This document shows positions 36,101 to 51,100 of a stretch of 64,000 nucleotides of DNA, piece by piece; within the stretch, counting starts at the first letter, position 1; the number at the start of each line of letters is the position of its first letter. The position numbers and the translations under genes were made by a program. The notes below the pieces were generated by a model. The model made no database searches. It was not told where the DNA came from and worked only from the letters and a program-made list of their open reading frames with translations. The stretch is from the NCBI GenBank assembly GCA_033032175.1, contig CM065308.1, forward strand, positions 20,641,590 through 20,705,589, written 5' to 3'. The DNA comes from Saturnia japonica. Taxonomy: Eukaryota > Arthropoda > Insecta > Lepidoptera > Saturniidae.

Positions 36101-39100
36101 ATCCCATGGGACGCTTGTTATACAATAGGTGTCACTAGCGCGATGCCGACTTTTAACCCCCCTACCCTATGGAGCTCTGATAACCTTACTCACCGCAGGA
36201 ACACAACACAACGTTATATGGCTGCGATCTTCTGTATGGTGAAGGTCACCAGTAGAACTGTCCAAAGTAGAGAGAAATCTCTAAAGAAATTTCTTTACCT
36301 CTCTTCAATAAATAGTTTAAAAAAAAAAATCTGCCAGGTAGTTTAAGAGATTAGCGCATTATCATAAATATGCGCAATAATCGCATATTAATATAGACTA
36401 ATCCCCGGTGAATGCTGTATGAGCGAATATTGAATGGAATGAACGATCTGTTCAATCCTTTATCTATGTCGTTGTGTGGTAAGTAGAGCGGTTGATTGAA
36501 CTGTAATTACCAGTTGCGGTGAAACCAACAGTACGTACGGATTGCCTTTATTAACCGACTCTTAAAAATAAAATAGTTAGTACAGTCCATGATAAATGCC
36601 CAAGTTCGATGAAGCTGTAAAAGCCGCAGCGGCTTCAGGGCCTCTAAGGCTAACAGTATAATAGTCAGTTCTAAAAAAAACCATGATAAACGTATATCCT
36701 CATAAATTCTAGGTACCATAATAATCTTACAATACAGATGCTATGTTTTTTTACAATGATTGACAACAGACGAAAAATTAACATATAACCAGTAATTTAA
36801 TATCAATTATGTACAGTCGCCGAACACTGTGCACCCATTTTATTTGCAACTATTAAACGCAGGTACGCATTTAGACAAATAGATGGGGGGGTTTATATAG
36901 TTTCCAAAAATATTATACTTATTATTATGACATGCCATTGACATTTTACAATGAATTTTTGCTTATTATAGCCCATGAAAGTCAAGCAATTTGTAAAGCA
37001 AGCACGGGATGTGAGTACAATAATACAATGTGGCTACCCGAGTGCGATGGTGGCGGTTGGTCGAATAAATTTAACACGGATGAAACTGTGAGACCACAGC
37101 CTGTAAATATACAAAGACAATAATAATATAAAACTTCCCTATTGCTTATATGACAACTTCTAAACAACTTTGGCAACTTCTTATCAACCAGTCGGCATAC
37201 ATGTTATCTTTTTGATGAAACAGAGAGAAAATGTGTGAATGTGGGAAGTGAAGCGCAGTGGAGAGTTGGTAAAATAAATTTGACACGGGTGAATCCGTAG
37301 GACAGAGCTATTGTATGCTAAACTAGACTTTTTCATACTAGCTGTGCCCACGGCTGTACTATTTACGTGGACTACCGATTGCCATCATCGGCTACACGCA
37401 CGCACAGTGTAACGCTCCCGGTTATTTTAAAGAAAAAAAAGCTTATTGTGTGTGATCCTTAGAAGATAAGACATATGCTGTCGCTTCTTGTTTATAGGTC
37501 TTTTTAATGTCTTCAATCCGGGGGTTGAGAACTTTTAGAAAATATTTTTAAACACTTTACATATTATAAATATGTAATACCTATGGATAAGTTTTTTTCA
37601 TCAATACATCATATAATGTGATTCAAAAATATTTTTTAATTGAAATAAAAAGCACGCCACAAAAACGTGGCATTATGGTGCGTGACGTCATCATTCATTT
37701 TAAATGTAATTTTATGTAATAACAGTGACAACTCACGCAAGAGTCTAAACGTTCATATTTTCTGAATGGTGACGTCACAATTTCTAATCGGAGTTTCGAA
37801 TCACGGAAAAAAAATTATTTTCCAAAGGGAAAACGAAATAAATAAACAATTACCTTTTTCCACATTTATATTTTTTAAAGCTTTTTATCAATATACCAAT
37901 ATTACTCAATAATTTACTTTAATTTTTAAACATACAGTCAACTCGCGGATTATGTAGTAAATTAATTTGATACATCCCATATCGTTTAGTCGGTGTTGGT
38001 TTATTTTGGTAATATTTACTGGTTGACGGTTTTCTATCACAGTTAAACACTTTGTTTTAATTTAGATATTTTAATGAAAAAGTCTTTACAAAAAACACTG
38101 CTTACTTGACAAACCAACATTAACGAAGAAAGTAGCTTCACTCAATGTTGCCACACAGAGTTTTGTGATACCAGATTGATATGAAAAAAATTTAAAAATT
38201 AATGCGTATAATTCTCATACAAGCCATTTAAGCGCACGAATTGATTCATCATGATTAGTTTTTTTTTACAGTGGAACCTTAATTATTTTTCTGAAATAAA
38301 AGTAGCCTAAATTACTCTTTATAACATAAGCTATCTGCCAGTAAAAGTCTCGTCAAAATCAGTCCAACCTTTTTCGGAGATTACCCGGAATAAACAGACA
38401 GACAGGTTGTCAAAAATAAAAATAAATGTTTTTTTGTTATAGGTATCGTACTTTCATATGCATTTAATAAAAAGCTGCTATTTCGACATTACAAACAGAC
38501 ACTTCAATTTTATTAATTATATAGATAGATTTAGCCAACCTTTATTACTAACCGTCTATACGGTCGAACATGGTATCAACTTGAAAAAACAGTCAAGCTT
38601 TGAAGTACAACTGTACAATAACCGCGGGAACGAACCAATAATCTACATAACGGTCGATATTCAAATCAAACGTGCACTTTAATTTGTGCGGCTTGTACCA
38701 CCTTGAACTTTTCTAAATACGTACGCGGTCGATAAAATACAGAATTCGGCTTCGAGAATCAGCGTGATTCACCTTGACCTCCATCGACTTGCATTCGGAC
38801 AACGGTCCCTAGTCCTACTGTTTTTTCCAATTTTTTATGATGCTTATTTTATTTATTGCAAACTAGCTGTGCCCGTGGCTTCGCTCACGTGAACTACAGA
38901 ATGCCCGCGCGAATATTGCTTCCCCGCTTCCGGCTATTTTAAAGACAAAAATCCTTATTGTGGGTGTTCCTTAGAAAACAGACGTATACTCTCCCGGACT
39001 TTTTTGTAGGTCTTTTTAATACCTACAATCATGTACTACATTAGTTTGCTATATCTCTTATGGTTTACTCAGCGTAAGCTATTTAAGCGCCCAAATTGAT

Positions 39101-42100
39101 TAACCATGACCAGTTTTTCTTTATTTTTGCGGGCCCTAATTCTTTTTCTAAAATAAAAGTAGCCTAAGCTACTCCCTATAAAATCAGCTATCTATCAGTA
39201 AAAGTCCCATCAAAATCGGTCCAACCGTTTCGGAGATTACCCGGAACAAACAGACAGACAGACAGAATTTTAAAAATTGGTGTTTTGTTATATGTACCGT
39301 GTATACTTTCATATGCATTTAGTAACAAACTGTTATTTTGTCATTGAAAACAGACACTTCAATTTTATTAATTGTATACATTAATGGCTACATCGTCAAA
39401 CGCGGTACATAATACATAATACACGCAGTAATGAGTAAATACCTACTTGGTTTATTTGGTTTTTTTTTTTCATTGGCTCAAATAAATGTTTATTTTTAAA
39501 TAATACTAGCCTCTGTCAAATGTACGAACATTTGATCGCATGACGCAAATTATGATCATAAATTTCGCGTGAAGGTCGCAGAAAATATAACAAAATTTCC
39601 CGTTAGCAACCGATCAATTCAGAGATGAAATAAAGTTTACCTTTGCGTTTGATCAAATCATACACTGCCTGTAGACAGACGATGGTAGAATATTAAACAG
39701 TGATGTAAAACAAATACGGATGTTAGTGGGAATCTTGTTTACATATCATGAGTGTGTCGAAATTATTGTACTCTCAATAAACTGGATTTAAATGTCGCGA
39801 AATGTCAAGTTATAACATATACCCGTAAACCGTTTGCACAATTTTACTTTCTTGAAAATACTAAATTATCACGAGCTAATGCTTGTTAGAGATTTAGGTA
39901 GTATTTTCGACTTTAAGCTGATATTTGATAAGCATATTGACAATGTTGTCAAAGAAAGCTTCTAAAGCATTAGGGTTTGTATTTCTATTATCCAACGAGT
40001 CCAAATGTGTCAAAACTTTTGAAGTACTTTATTCTTCTTTTGTTCGATTCCATCTTGAATACGCGTCTTAAATCTGGAACCCAAGTTTATAATATATATA
40101 TCACACACATTGAGAAAATACGAAAGCGGTTTCTTCGTTACCTACAGTTTAAATCTCAAATAATCGTACCAGATAACACATTGAGCTGTAAAAAAATTCT
40201 TATGCTCCCGCTGTATACACGGAGAGAAATAGTTGATGTATCATGTTTCTTCTCCAAATGATGGACAAGTAGGTAATTTTTATACTAATTTAACATTTTG
40301 CAGAAGTGGCTAAAGGTAACTTAAGAGAGTTAGAGTACAGATAAATTCTTCTGGTGTTTTCTGTCTACTTGAAGTATTTCGACTGGTGGAATACCTACAG
40401 TAGATCACAGCCAAAGAACTACGTGTTATATTCCTGCGGTGAGTAGGGTTTTCAGAGCTCCCTGGGAATTGGGGGGTTTGGGGGTTCTATGGTATTATAA
40501 GCCGCTTACCATCAGGTGGTCCGTATGCTTATTTGCCACCTGTCTAGTAAAAACCTTTCGAATACATATTTAGGTACGTTTGATAATTGAGTTTACACAA
40601 TTAAATGCAGTATAATAAACAAAATCATTACAATATCACATGTCTATTTCAATTATTTTCATTTAATTCTCATTAAGGATCGTTATTTTTTGTTATTAAT
40701 GTTCTTGGATTTAGGTCGTCTGACACTAAAAACGTGTTTATACCAAATTATACAATGTCATTATGAAGCTTCTAGAAACGTTAGATAAAATATTTAGTCA
40801 ATATTCTGATTTGACTCCTATTGATTTTTTAATTATCTCTACAGGTCCTGATAAAACAAAACTTTAATCATTTTTTTGTCGGAGCATTAATTAATTGATT
40901 AAAGATTTTTTTAAACAGATTTTTATGTTGTTTTATTTAGATTAGCATTTAATTCGCATGCGCATTAAATTCGTATTAAAACTTTCACTTTTTCACTATA
41001 AGATTCAAAATAGATTATTATTTTTAACCCTTTCCGATATTCAATAACTTGATCACAGCGAAACATATCCTGATATTTTTTTTGGTCAAAACATTTCTAG
41101 AATCAAAAAGAACAAAACAATATTAAATTACGCTTATCCATCCTTCGCATCTCAAATACCGGAGTAATTGTTCATGAGATAATGATAAAAATAAAATAGA
41201 AAAAGCGATTTTAGTTTTTTTTAATTTTCTGGGTATTTTTTTAAATTTTTCTTTCCCTAAAAACCTTTTTTGGGTTATTACTAATATGTATTTTAATTTA
41301 GAATATGCAAGCCAAATCAGTCCAAACATTCTAAAGTCATTCGCTTAACAAGGAACAGTATAATTTTTTTATTTATATTGATATCAGAATTAGTAATATC
41401 TCGAGAAAATATTCTAATTCCTTTAAAATTTCGTTCATTTTCGCTGAAAATTTTTCAGTCGATTATAAAAGTACAAAATGTTGTAAAATCTGTACTATGA
41501 TTTTGATTTTGCCAAAAAACGCTTCGTTTGACTAATTTCAGATGGGCTATGCACAATTAGAACAAGTGGGACGTGGTATCCATTTGAGACAGTTTTCGAG
41601 GGCATTCGTATTTGAAGATGACACCGAGAAATACAGTCAAAGAATCGCCTTCGTTTCAGTTGATGCTGCTATGATGGGACATGGAGTCAGAAAAGAGGTA
41701 TTTTTACGCATTTTATCAGTTCAACGCAAAGTATTGGCCTCTTTCCTAACATCAAATTCCTAATATCCAAGTTACTTCTACAATAATGTGGCTGGTCTAT
41801 AGATTGTCCTCTTATTTAGCTTTAGCCATTATTTTGACAATTTTCTACTTTGGTTAAACTCACATTTACCCAAGTGATCTGCCCAAAGCCGTCTGTGTAA
41901 TTTAATTCAATTGACTAACAATAAAAAGTTATCCCCATAACAGATTTTCAATGACATATTCTATGTGAATCTAAAACACAAAGAACTGATAAAAAATTTA
42001 ATATATCTTGAAAATAATTCTGAAATGTAAGAATTTTAAATTAATTTGCTAAGAAAAAGACAATGTATATATCATTTTACAAATTTGTGGAACTGCCGTT

Positions 42101-45100
42101 ATAGGGGATACAATAGTTCAATCAGCAATAAATTGCACAGCAAAGTCAATATGTTATAATTATTATATTCCTTATTGCACAAAAAAGTACAAATGGAGGA
42201 CTTAATGTTAAAAAGCATTCTCTACCAGTCTTCCAAGGGAACAAGGGAAAGGTATATGCAAGGTGTGCATAATATTTAGTACATTAAAAAAAAAAATCTA
42301 GCTATTATTCAAGTGCTCCAAGTAAAACCTATGTAGCGAATACTTGAAGGAATTCCGAGAGTTGGCTAGTTGGATGTTGATAGGAAGCGAATTCCACAGT
42401 CGTGCTGCTGTTACGGCGATATCATGATTCTCTTTAAAGAAAATTACTAAATTTCCCTTTTCCTTAAATACCTTGACTATTAAACTAATGCGACATTTCA
42501 TAAGGCCATTCATTGGACCATGAAAAACCGTATCATTAATTATAGGGTAAAATATTGCAGGTAATTAAACGTCTTCAAAAGCGCTACGGTAATTTGTATA
42601 ATGAAAACAATGTCATTATCAGCGGTACACACACGCATTCAACACCAGGAGGTTTCCTCATGGATTTTCTCTTCGACCTGCCAATACTTGGATTCGTTAA
42701 AGAGACGTACGTCTCTTACATTGCTGGTATCTATAAGGTAAATATTAATTTTATTGATGATACAGTCTCAATTACACGTATAATTGAAAAATAGCGTTTG
42801 CCCAATGTTCGAATTCGACCAGCGTCTTTTTGAATATAGACTACTACCCGTGTTAATTTTATCCGACAAACACCGCGCCGCCAACGCCCCCATGTAGTCT
42901 ATCAAGTACAAATTATTTATATGCCATGTCTAAAAATAATGTTTATTAATCACTTTCAACAAATCTTTGCCACAAAATACCTTATTGTGGCTTATGTATT
43001 AGAGATAGGCATATGCTATTACTGACTTTATTTTAGATATATTAAGGGCCAACATTAACGTAGAACATTATATTTCCGTATCATTAACGATTACGCCAGT
43101 GCACCCGGTTAAAGCAGTTCGGGAAGGCCTCGACTTCCGACTTACGTAACAAAAATGAATATTTAAGGCTATCTGAGAGTTGTAGCCTAATCTTAAAATG
43201 CTTATAGATACTGTTCCGCGAGAGTCTGGCTATCATACACAAAAAGAGTTTTTTGAATCCGACTGGTAGTTCCAGATATTAGCGTACTTATACAAACAAA
43301 CAAATAAAAAACTTTTCCGCTTTATTATATTATTAGTATAGATTTAGGCTTCCTGCACTCTTTCTCCATATAAACTTTAACCATGCCAAATTACATAGTT
43401 CTCCGTGCGCGCATTATGCTTAAAAAGAAGTCCGAAGTTTTCTCCTCACATTTTATATACAGTTTGGGTTTTTCTTTTTTACAAAAACATCCCTGAGTTA
43501 ATCTGCTACTATTTCCTTATCCTTTAAAATTTTAGCGTTATGACCATAAGCTTACCGGATATTAAGTGACTATGGGGCTCAAGAAGGTCACACGTTAAGC
43601 CAAGGGGGGGAACTAGCTCTCAAATGCAGCTACTGGAACACCCCTATAGTTGCTTGATGATAGAGTTTCAACTTCAGGGTGGTAGCTAGCCAGGAGGGCA
43701 TAAAAAATACCCTACCACTATTCTAAGGTTTCGTTACGATGATTTCCTCTACCTAAAACTCAGACTGATTCTAGTAATTCCATCTAACGTAGTTCGATAT
43801 TGTATTCGTTAGTGTATATTTTAACTTCAAATAATATAGAAATCGTATTTTACTACAACAAAAACCGGACTGTGGATATTTATAAACTAATATTATGAAA
43901 CCATTTAGAATTCAACTTCAAAGTTTTGTTTTTGGTCAAAATATGATATAGGTCCTTTTTGAACCTTACGCAATTTAGTTTACCCGAAAAAAGTAGTCAC
44001 AGTAAATCACTTAGAATTTATGTTATAGCTGTGATGATGCGCGAGAATAACCTATTGCTATTTAGTAATTTTGCTAATAAGGTACCTATACCATGTAGCG
44101 ACCCCATTCATACTACTATTAATCTATATATTATTAATACGTGAAGCAAAAGCTTTTGGTACCTTTTTAAGCGTATTGCGTACTCGGAAGACTGTAACAT
44201 TTGGCATGATTAAAGTTTTTATGGCGGAGTGCAGTAAGCTAAAATGTATCTATAATACATATCTGTTACTAATATATTAAATAAAATAAATTAATACTGC
44301 GAATCCTAAACCGTCCAGTGCCATTGAACGTAGACCCCCAAAATATTAACATTGCCATTCAACGAAAAGTGTCAGCAAGTGATATACTCATTGTTTAGGT
44401 TCATGAATACTGAAAATGTCCAACAGAAAATAGTATATGATCAAAAAGTCGATGGTCGAATTTCGACCTTAGGGCGATGGCTAGTACTGATTGACCGACT
44501 ACTTGGTCAGTCCCACCCCCAGTGTACTCGTTACTACATAACAAGAAGTATAGTTGAAAGTAAATCCTTATATTTTTAGAGCATAGTGATCGCGCACAGT
44601 AAACTGATACCGGCGCGCTTGGTGTATGGCGAAGCTGAACTTCTGGACGCAAACATAAATAGATCACCAACGTCCTACCTGCGCAACCCACTAGAGGAGA
44701 GAGCTAGGTAACCAAACAGTCTTCTTACCGACCAGTCCCAACATCCAACCCATGTACCCAACCTTTATTTAAAGATTTATAGAAATAACAAAAAAGTAAG
44801 AAATGTTACTTGGTCCCTATTAAAATATTATTTTGTAATTATAAGTTGTGTAGAGACATGCGAGTATTCTGTTAGCGAGTATTATAATCTCATAAGCTTA
44901 GATTAGATTTTTACAGTACCGGTGGTAAAGAAGAAACTAACACTACTATACACATTGCTCATGATTATATTTTATTTTCACTTTGAGCTGATTGAATGGT
45001 GTTTCTGCCTTATTATTTGACAACTTTTCTTTTAAATCACATAGCAAATAATTTTAACGTTACTGTTTCTGAGTAAAATCGCGTTTTAACATGTGATATC

Positions 45101-48100
45101 TTACTCGTATCATAATGCGTTGTAATAAGTTTGTGGTGGAGTCCAGCGGTATTTTCTTTAAACATTTTTGACGCCTAAATTATTTAAATAATTTTAAACT
45201 AAAAACATCTTCGTCAGCCTGTAATTGCTCGTCAGTCACTCGTTTCTATCTAGGCTGAGGTATGTCGTCAGTCCAGATAGTTTTTTTGCGGTATTTGCAG
45301 GTCGATGCTGTGACGATTGTCACTGCATACACGTCGTTTTGACAATCGCCAATAAATAAATAGTTATTGTCTATATTGATGCATTTGAAAACACCACCTA
45401 ACAAGTCGTATACAAGTTTGTCTGATTTATTATATATTGTTTGAAGAGGACAAAATCAAAATCAAAATATTTTTTATTCAATTTAGGCCCTAAGAAGGCA
45501 GTATGAATGTTAAAACACTACCACCGGTTCGTTAAACACCCCAGCCATCGAGAAGAACCGGCAAGACACTTTATCGGGTTTATCAACATCTATATATATT
45601 TTTTAAATATTTTTTTCACTATTAAATTATATACAGTTATTATCATTTTCAGTAGATGTAGAGAGTGGGAATCACATCCAGACATCATCATTCACGTAAT
45701 CAGTTACCCTATAATACCATTCCAACAATAAAACTTTACAGAGACAGCATATGATTTCAAACTAAATGTAGCTTGTACTATGCTAACCAAACAGGTGATA
45801 AACATACTCGATCGACCCCGCAATACATTGGCTTAATAGTAGTTATTTCTATCATACTGCCAAGAAATTTGACAGTGAAGTTATATGCTTCTTAAAACAA
45901 TTCTAAAGGGTGACTTTAAAAGCATCTCTTAATTTTGAAATCAATTTATGTCTTTGGGACCTTTACAGATATAAGTACGACGTTGACAAGACGTTATCTC
46001 AAGTTCGGTTCGTGACTTCAGAGGATAAGGTGATAGGTGTGATCAACTGGTTTGCAGTTCACCCTACTAGCATGAACAACACCAATCGCCTAATATCTTC
46101 AGATAACGTCGGATACGCTTCTCTTCTGATGGAGAAGGCGCTCAACGGGAACAATACACTGCCTGGCAAGGTGAGCAAAGTAACATTTGTTACTGAAGAA
46201 CAGGACGTTCTAGAAATATTTCCAAAGTATTTCAAGGGAAAAATATAGAACTATGGTTGTCTTGATTTCGACTCGCCAATGAAGGCTGATGTGGTGATGA
46301 AGACGGAGCATTTCTTTGGCCCAGTTCCTTTACACAGTTGTTGGACATTTGTAGGCCGATATTATATTGGTGATATTGTATTATAAAATTTTAAAATCAA
46401 CTTAATTTTAACTTAATCTGGTTGTTTTGTAATCTCATAACCTCCTGACAATAGAGTCCGCATGATGGCTGTACTTTTTTTTGTAATATTGAGACGAAAA
46501 TCACTTTAATTAAAATAACAAATACTTTGGCCTAGATCTTATGAATGTTAAAACACTTTTACTGGTTCGGGAAACACCCCAGTCATCAGGAAGAGCTGGC
46601 AAGAGATTCAATATAAGTTTTTTCTCAAACATGTATGGAAATATAGTCATTATTTTCGAAAAAAGAACACGCTAAGTATTGAATTTACGGACGTACCAAG
46701 AATGATAAAAGAGATCCAATCAAAGAGTATTTAATAACCACAGCACGCCGTTTCATACAACATTGCTGGAGCGTTGTAAAGTTCCAAATTCAAAAAACGC
46801 TCCTTCAATGGATTTGATTTTGTTTGTCCGGAAATTCGATACTTCGCGTGTTCTTTTTTCGAAAATAATGACAATATTTCCATGCATTTTTGAGAAAAGC
46901 ACTATATATGCCTCAGCGGAAATGGCAATTGCCTGTCTCGTATTAGTGAGCCTAGTCGGCCTTCAAACTCATACTCGACCTACAATTGCCTATTTCAGGA
47001 CCTTTGCAATAATGTATTTTGTGGATGTACAGAAAGAAAAAGAGTAATTTCTAGACATAATTATCATTCAAGCAATGATTCATCGTATAATACTTTTAAC
47101 AGTAAAACTTACTTGACATGATCCGTGATCATATTAACCGGCAAATCGGAATCTGCTTAGAGATCTTATTAAAAGACCTAACCTACAAATCTTTGGTCTT
47201 ACTATATCTAAAAACCGGATTAACGGATTTGTATTTGTTTCTAGTATTATAACTGTCATTATAACCATAACAAACATTAAATAGTCAATAAAATCGAAGT
47301 GTCCTATGAGTGTACGTTTTAATTTATAGGGCAATGTAGTATGCGCCTTCGCATCCACCAACCTCGGCGACGTGTCTCCCAACACGCGGGGACCTCGTTG
47401 CGAGTGGAGTGGCTCTCTCTGTGATCAGGAGAAACTGCTCTGCACGCGGCCGAAGGAGCGCTGCTTCGCTTCCGGACCTGGCAAAGATATGTTCGACAGC
47501 ACCAGGATCATCGCGACTAAACTTTTCGAAACTGGAATGGTCAGTGACTACTTTACCTTTTTTATATTGACACAGATATTTTTTCCAAGATTGCTTTTAC
47601 TTTTCAAGTTTTGTTCCAAATACAGATATAATTGAGGAATTAAATCTTGATATAACCGGTAGATGCTTTGTATTTTTTTTATCGCTATAGGTTTAGTTAG
47701 CGTTGTGGTCACAATATCACATGATCGTAAGTGACGATGTGGTCCAAGGTGGTAGCACGTTAAGGCTAGTGGAAGACTGGCACTCAATTACAACTGCCGG
47801 AACACACCTCTTGGTGTTTGACGACAGATTTTTATCTTGAGGGTGGTAGCTAGCCAGGCGGGCATTACAAAAAGCCCTACCACCATGCGCTATGATTTTA
47901 TCACGTTGTTTTCCTTCACCTGAGAAATACAAGTGACACTGTACGTGCATCACTTAGCTACCTACATACAACACTACACACGTATGAACATACACACGTG
48001 CACACCACACAGGTACATAGGTTCTGTGAGGGACCTTTTTTTTTCTTTTTTTACGCTAGTTAGTTAGCGCTAGTTAGTGTAGAAACATTCCGATTACTGA

Positions 48101-51100
48101 ATACACATACGCATGGTTCCTTCCTTCCGCCCAGGAGGAAGGGAACATGCCTATGTGTATATTTTAGTTAGCTCGAATCGTAGGTGTAGGGATTCGATTA
48201 GATCGCGACCTAATTGCGAACGCGGCGACCGCCCGAGCCGAGGTCCGGCCACTTTGGCACCCTCGTGCGAGTCGTCCATAAAACTTTCGCGGCTGAGTGC
48301 CTTCTGCGCTCGCCCCCAAGTCCGGTGAAGCTGTAAAAGCCGCAGCGGCTTTAGGGCCCCTAAGGCTAACAGTGTAGTCAGTTCTAAAAAAAAAAAAAAA
48401 AAATTCACCTGAGAGCTATGCTCATTGCAGGAATTCGAACTCACGTCGATTGATACGAAGTCCGTACACGCTACCAACTGAGCCATCATTGCTTCAGAAC
48501 ATCACATTTAAATTAGATGAATATATAATAATAGATGTATAAAGAATATACCATCTCTTAATATCTGCACCTTATCCGATGGAAAGTAAAGGGTTGTCAA
48601 GTAGCCTGGGCCGAGGGCGGCAATGAAGATAATACACGTAAATCTGTTAGATAGTTTTGATTTATATTGGCTAATTTCGGAATACGAATGAGATATGACT
48701 GGATTTTGTCCATTTTTGTAGTGGTCTTTATCCAGTAGGGGAATAAGTGGCTTATCCAAGTTCCACTACTTTTTATTCGAATTCAACAAAAGAATATTAA
48801 GGATGTTCAGCTATAACTTCTTTGTTTATTAACCAATTTGAATGATTATTATTTTGTTGGATAGAGAATACCCCAAGGTTGGTTAAATTTTAATTGGCAA
48901 GAGAGCTTCAACTTTGTATATAAACAAGGGAACTGGTGAAAATCATTGGTTTTCTTTTTAGTTAAAAATTGTCTTATTTATTATTCATTAAAGTGTATAG
49001 ATGCAGGTTTCAATGATTCTTACATTCCAATGTTATTTTTCCACCAAAGTTCCTTTAGCCTATTCCTATACAAAATTACAGTTACCAAACACATCAGTGG
49101 ATAGTCTTCTAAAGCACCTTATACCTGTAGAAGATGACATAAACATGCGATGATTAACTATATTTATTCTAGAAAGTCCTTAACCAACCCGGCGAGGATC
49201 TTACCGGCCCTCTAGGTATAATACACCAGTTCGTGAAGATGCCTGAACAAGAAGTCTGGCCTTTCGACCCAGTTACAGAAACTTTTAACACTGTGAGTAA
49301 ACACATTTATATTTTAATTTATCTAAATATTATGTTACGTTATACTAGCAGTGCCCCACGGCTTTACCCGTGTTAATTTTATCCGACAAACACCGCGCCG
49401 TGAATGCACCCGTGTAGTATATCATAGTAATTATTTCTCTCTCCCCCCCTATTTGCCTTCAGTTTACCAGATTGCTTGACATTCATTGCTGTTTAGAGAC
49501 TTAGCGTAAATATTTTTTAAAGTAACTCTGGTTTCGTATTTAACGTTACTAGATACTCCTAGCATGGTCCTCACGCATCCTTTATTTAAAAATCCCGCTA
49601 TATTCTTCAGAAAGTGGAATATAACAGTAAGAACATAAACAAAACAAAAGTATCAATTTCTCTTTATTTTGTTTTAGGTCTTACATTATACGAAAATTAA
49701 TTGTGTATGTGAGATGTGAGATAGAAAGAAAGGGGCGGCGGCGCGGCGTCGGCGAGTTCAATCGCACTGTTTTTTTTTTTCATGTTTCAAAAAAACATTA
49801 ATCATGTTTTGTGTGTGGAAGTTCTTAAAAAGAGAGAGATAATAATAAGTCAGCTTTTGCAATTTGTGCAGTAAGTCCTACAAACCTTGCCGTAATACAA
49901 CCAATTTGGTTACTGATCTAAAAAGTAAGTATCATTTTACTTATTTTGCAAATGATAAAAATTTATAGTTTTTTTTTTTTTTTTTTTTTTACGAATTTTT
50001 AATGTTTGGAAATATGTATGAATAATCATGCAAATAATGATGATAGGTATATCGAAATGTTAATATTTTTTACTCGATTATTATCGATAATTTTTGAAAA
50101 TACAATAGTTTTTTTCACTTGCTCATCCCTAGTGTTCAGAACAATTTTCAGAACCAATAAAGGAAAAAGTATTTAATAACGGTCTTATTTTCATCTCGGT
50201 AAATAAATTCCCAAAAATAACATGTGTAAAGGAGACTTGTTAAAAAAAACTTGATAGGTGATTAAATACGTATTTTGTGTTCTCAGAAGAATGAGGAGAT
50301 TTAACGTTATCTCGGGTTCATGATCTCGCGTGAGGAGACTCGGCATTTATAAATTATTATTTTTAATTATCCTCATTCGTTTTTTCAATTTGATGTAGGT
50401 TTTTTAAAGTTCATTCGTGAAAACTCATCTATCGATAGTTTGCCTAAATAGACATAAAATTTCGATATAGGTATAATTAGAGATTAACTTAGAAGTTACA
50501 TTCAATTTCTATCTTTGGTAAGATAAATAAACCATTATCAGAAGTTATTGAAATGATGATAATGCTTCTGAAGGCTTGATTATTGAAAAGGTCGTCCAAT
50601 AGTAATTGTAATAAAGCTTGTAATTAAACACTGGTAAAATAAACGTTGCGTTAAAATATTTGGATTTTTCTATTTTATTCTCGGTAGTAGGGTTAATCTT
50701 TGAACTTTCAGACATACTTTAGTCAATTTAAAAATGTTGTTTTATGATGTTTTGCTATTCAAGCCCATACTTAATTTTGATGATCAGATTACTAATATAC
50801 TCTTGTGTGTTCCTAAAATAAGCCTTATAGATCCATATTTGAATGCTTCGTATCATAATTTTTCAAAGAAAAATTCACCTTAATAGTTCATTATTTTTCG
50901 TTTATTTTGAAGGTAGTTAATGTAGTAGTTAAATATAAAAAAGCCAGTAATTAATTAAATATCTTTTATTTAAAATTTTAATATTATAATCTTGAACTCT
51001 AAAATTAGTATTAAGTGAATAATTTTTTTTTTAATTTTTTGCATGAACTTAAATAAAGGAGAAGGTATTATTTTTACCTCTTCTCCTTTTAGTAACACAG

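Noticed and set aside
45910..46248. 112-codon single frame as a separate gene
   Set aside because: Only 45969-46170 is conserved; the two ends of the frame are intron sequence read through from ceramidase exon 5.
48420..48490. tRNA gene on the minus strand
   Set aside because: Only the boxes are conserved; it continues into the SINE body that is also present at 43545-43770.
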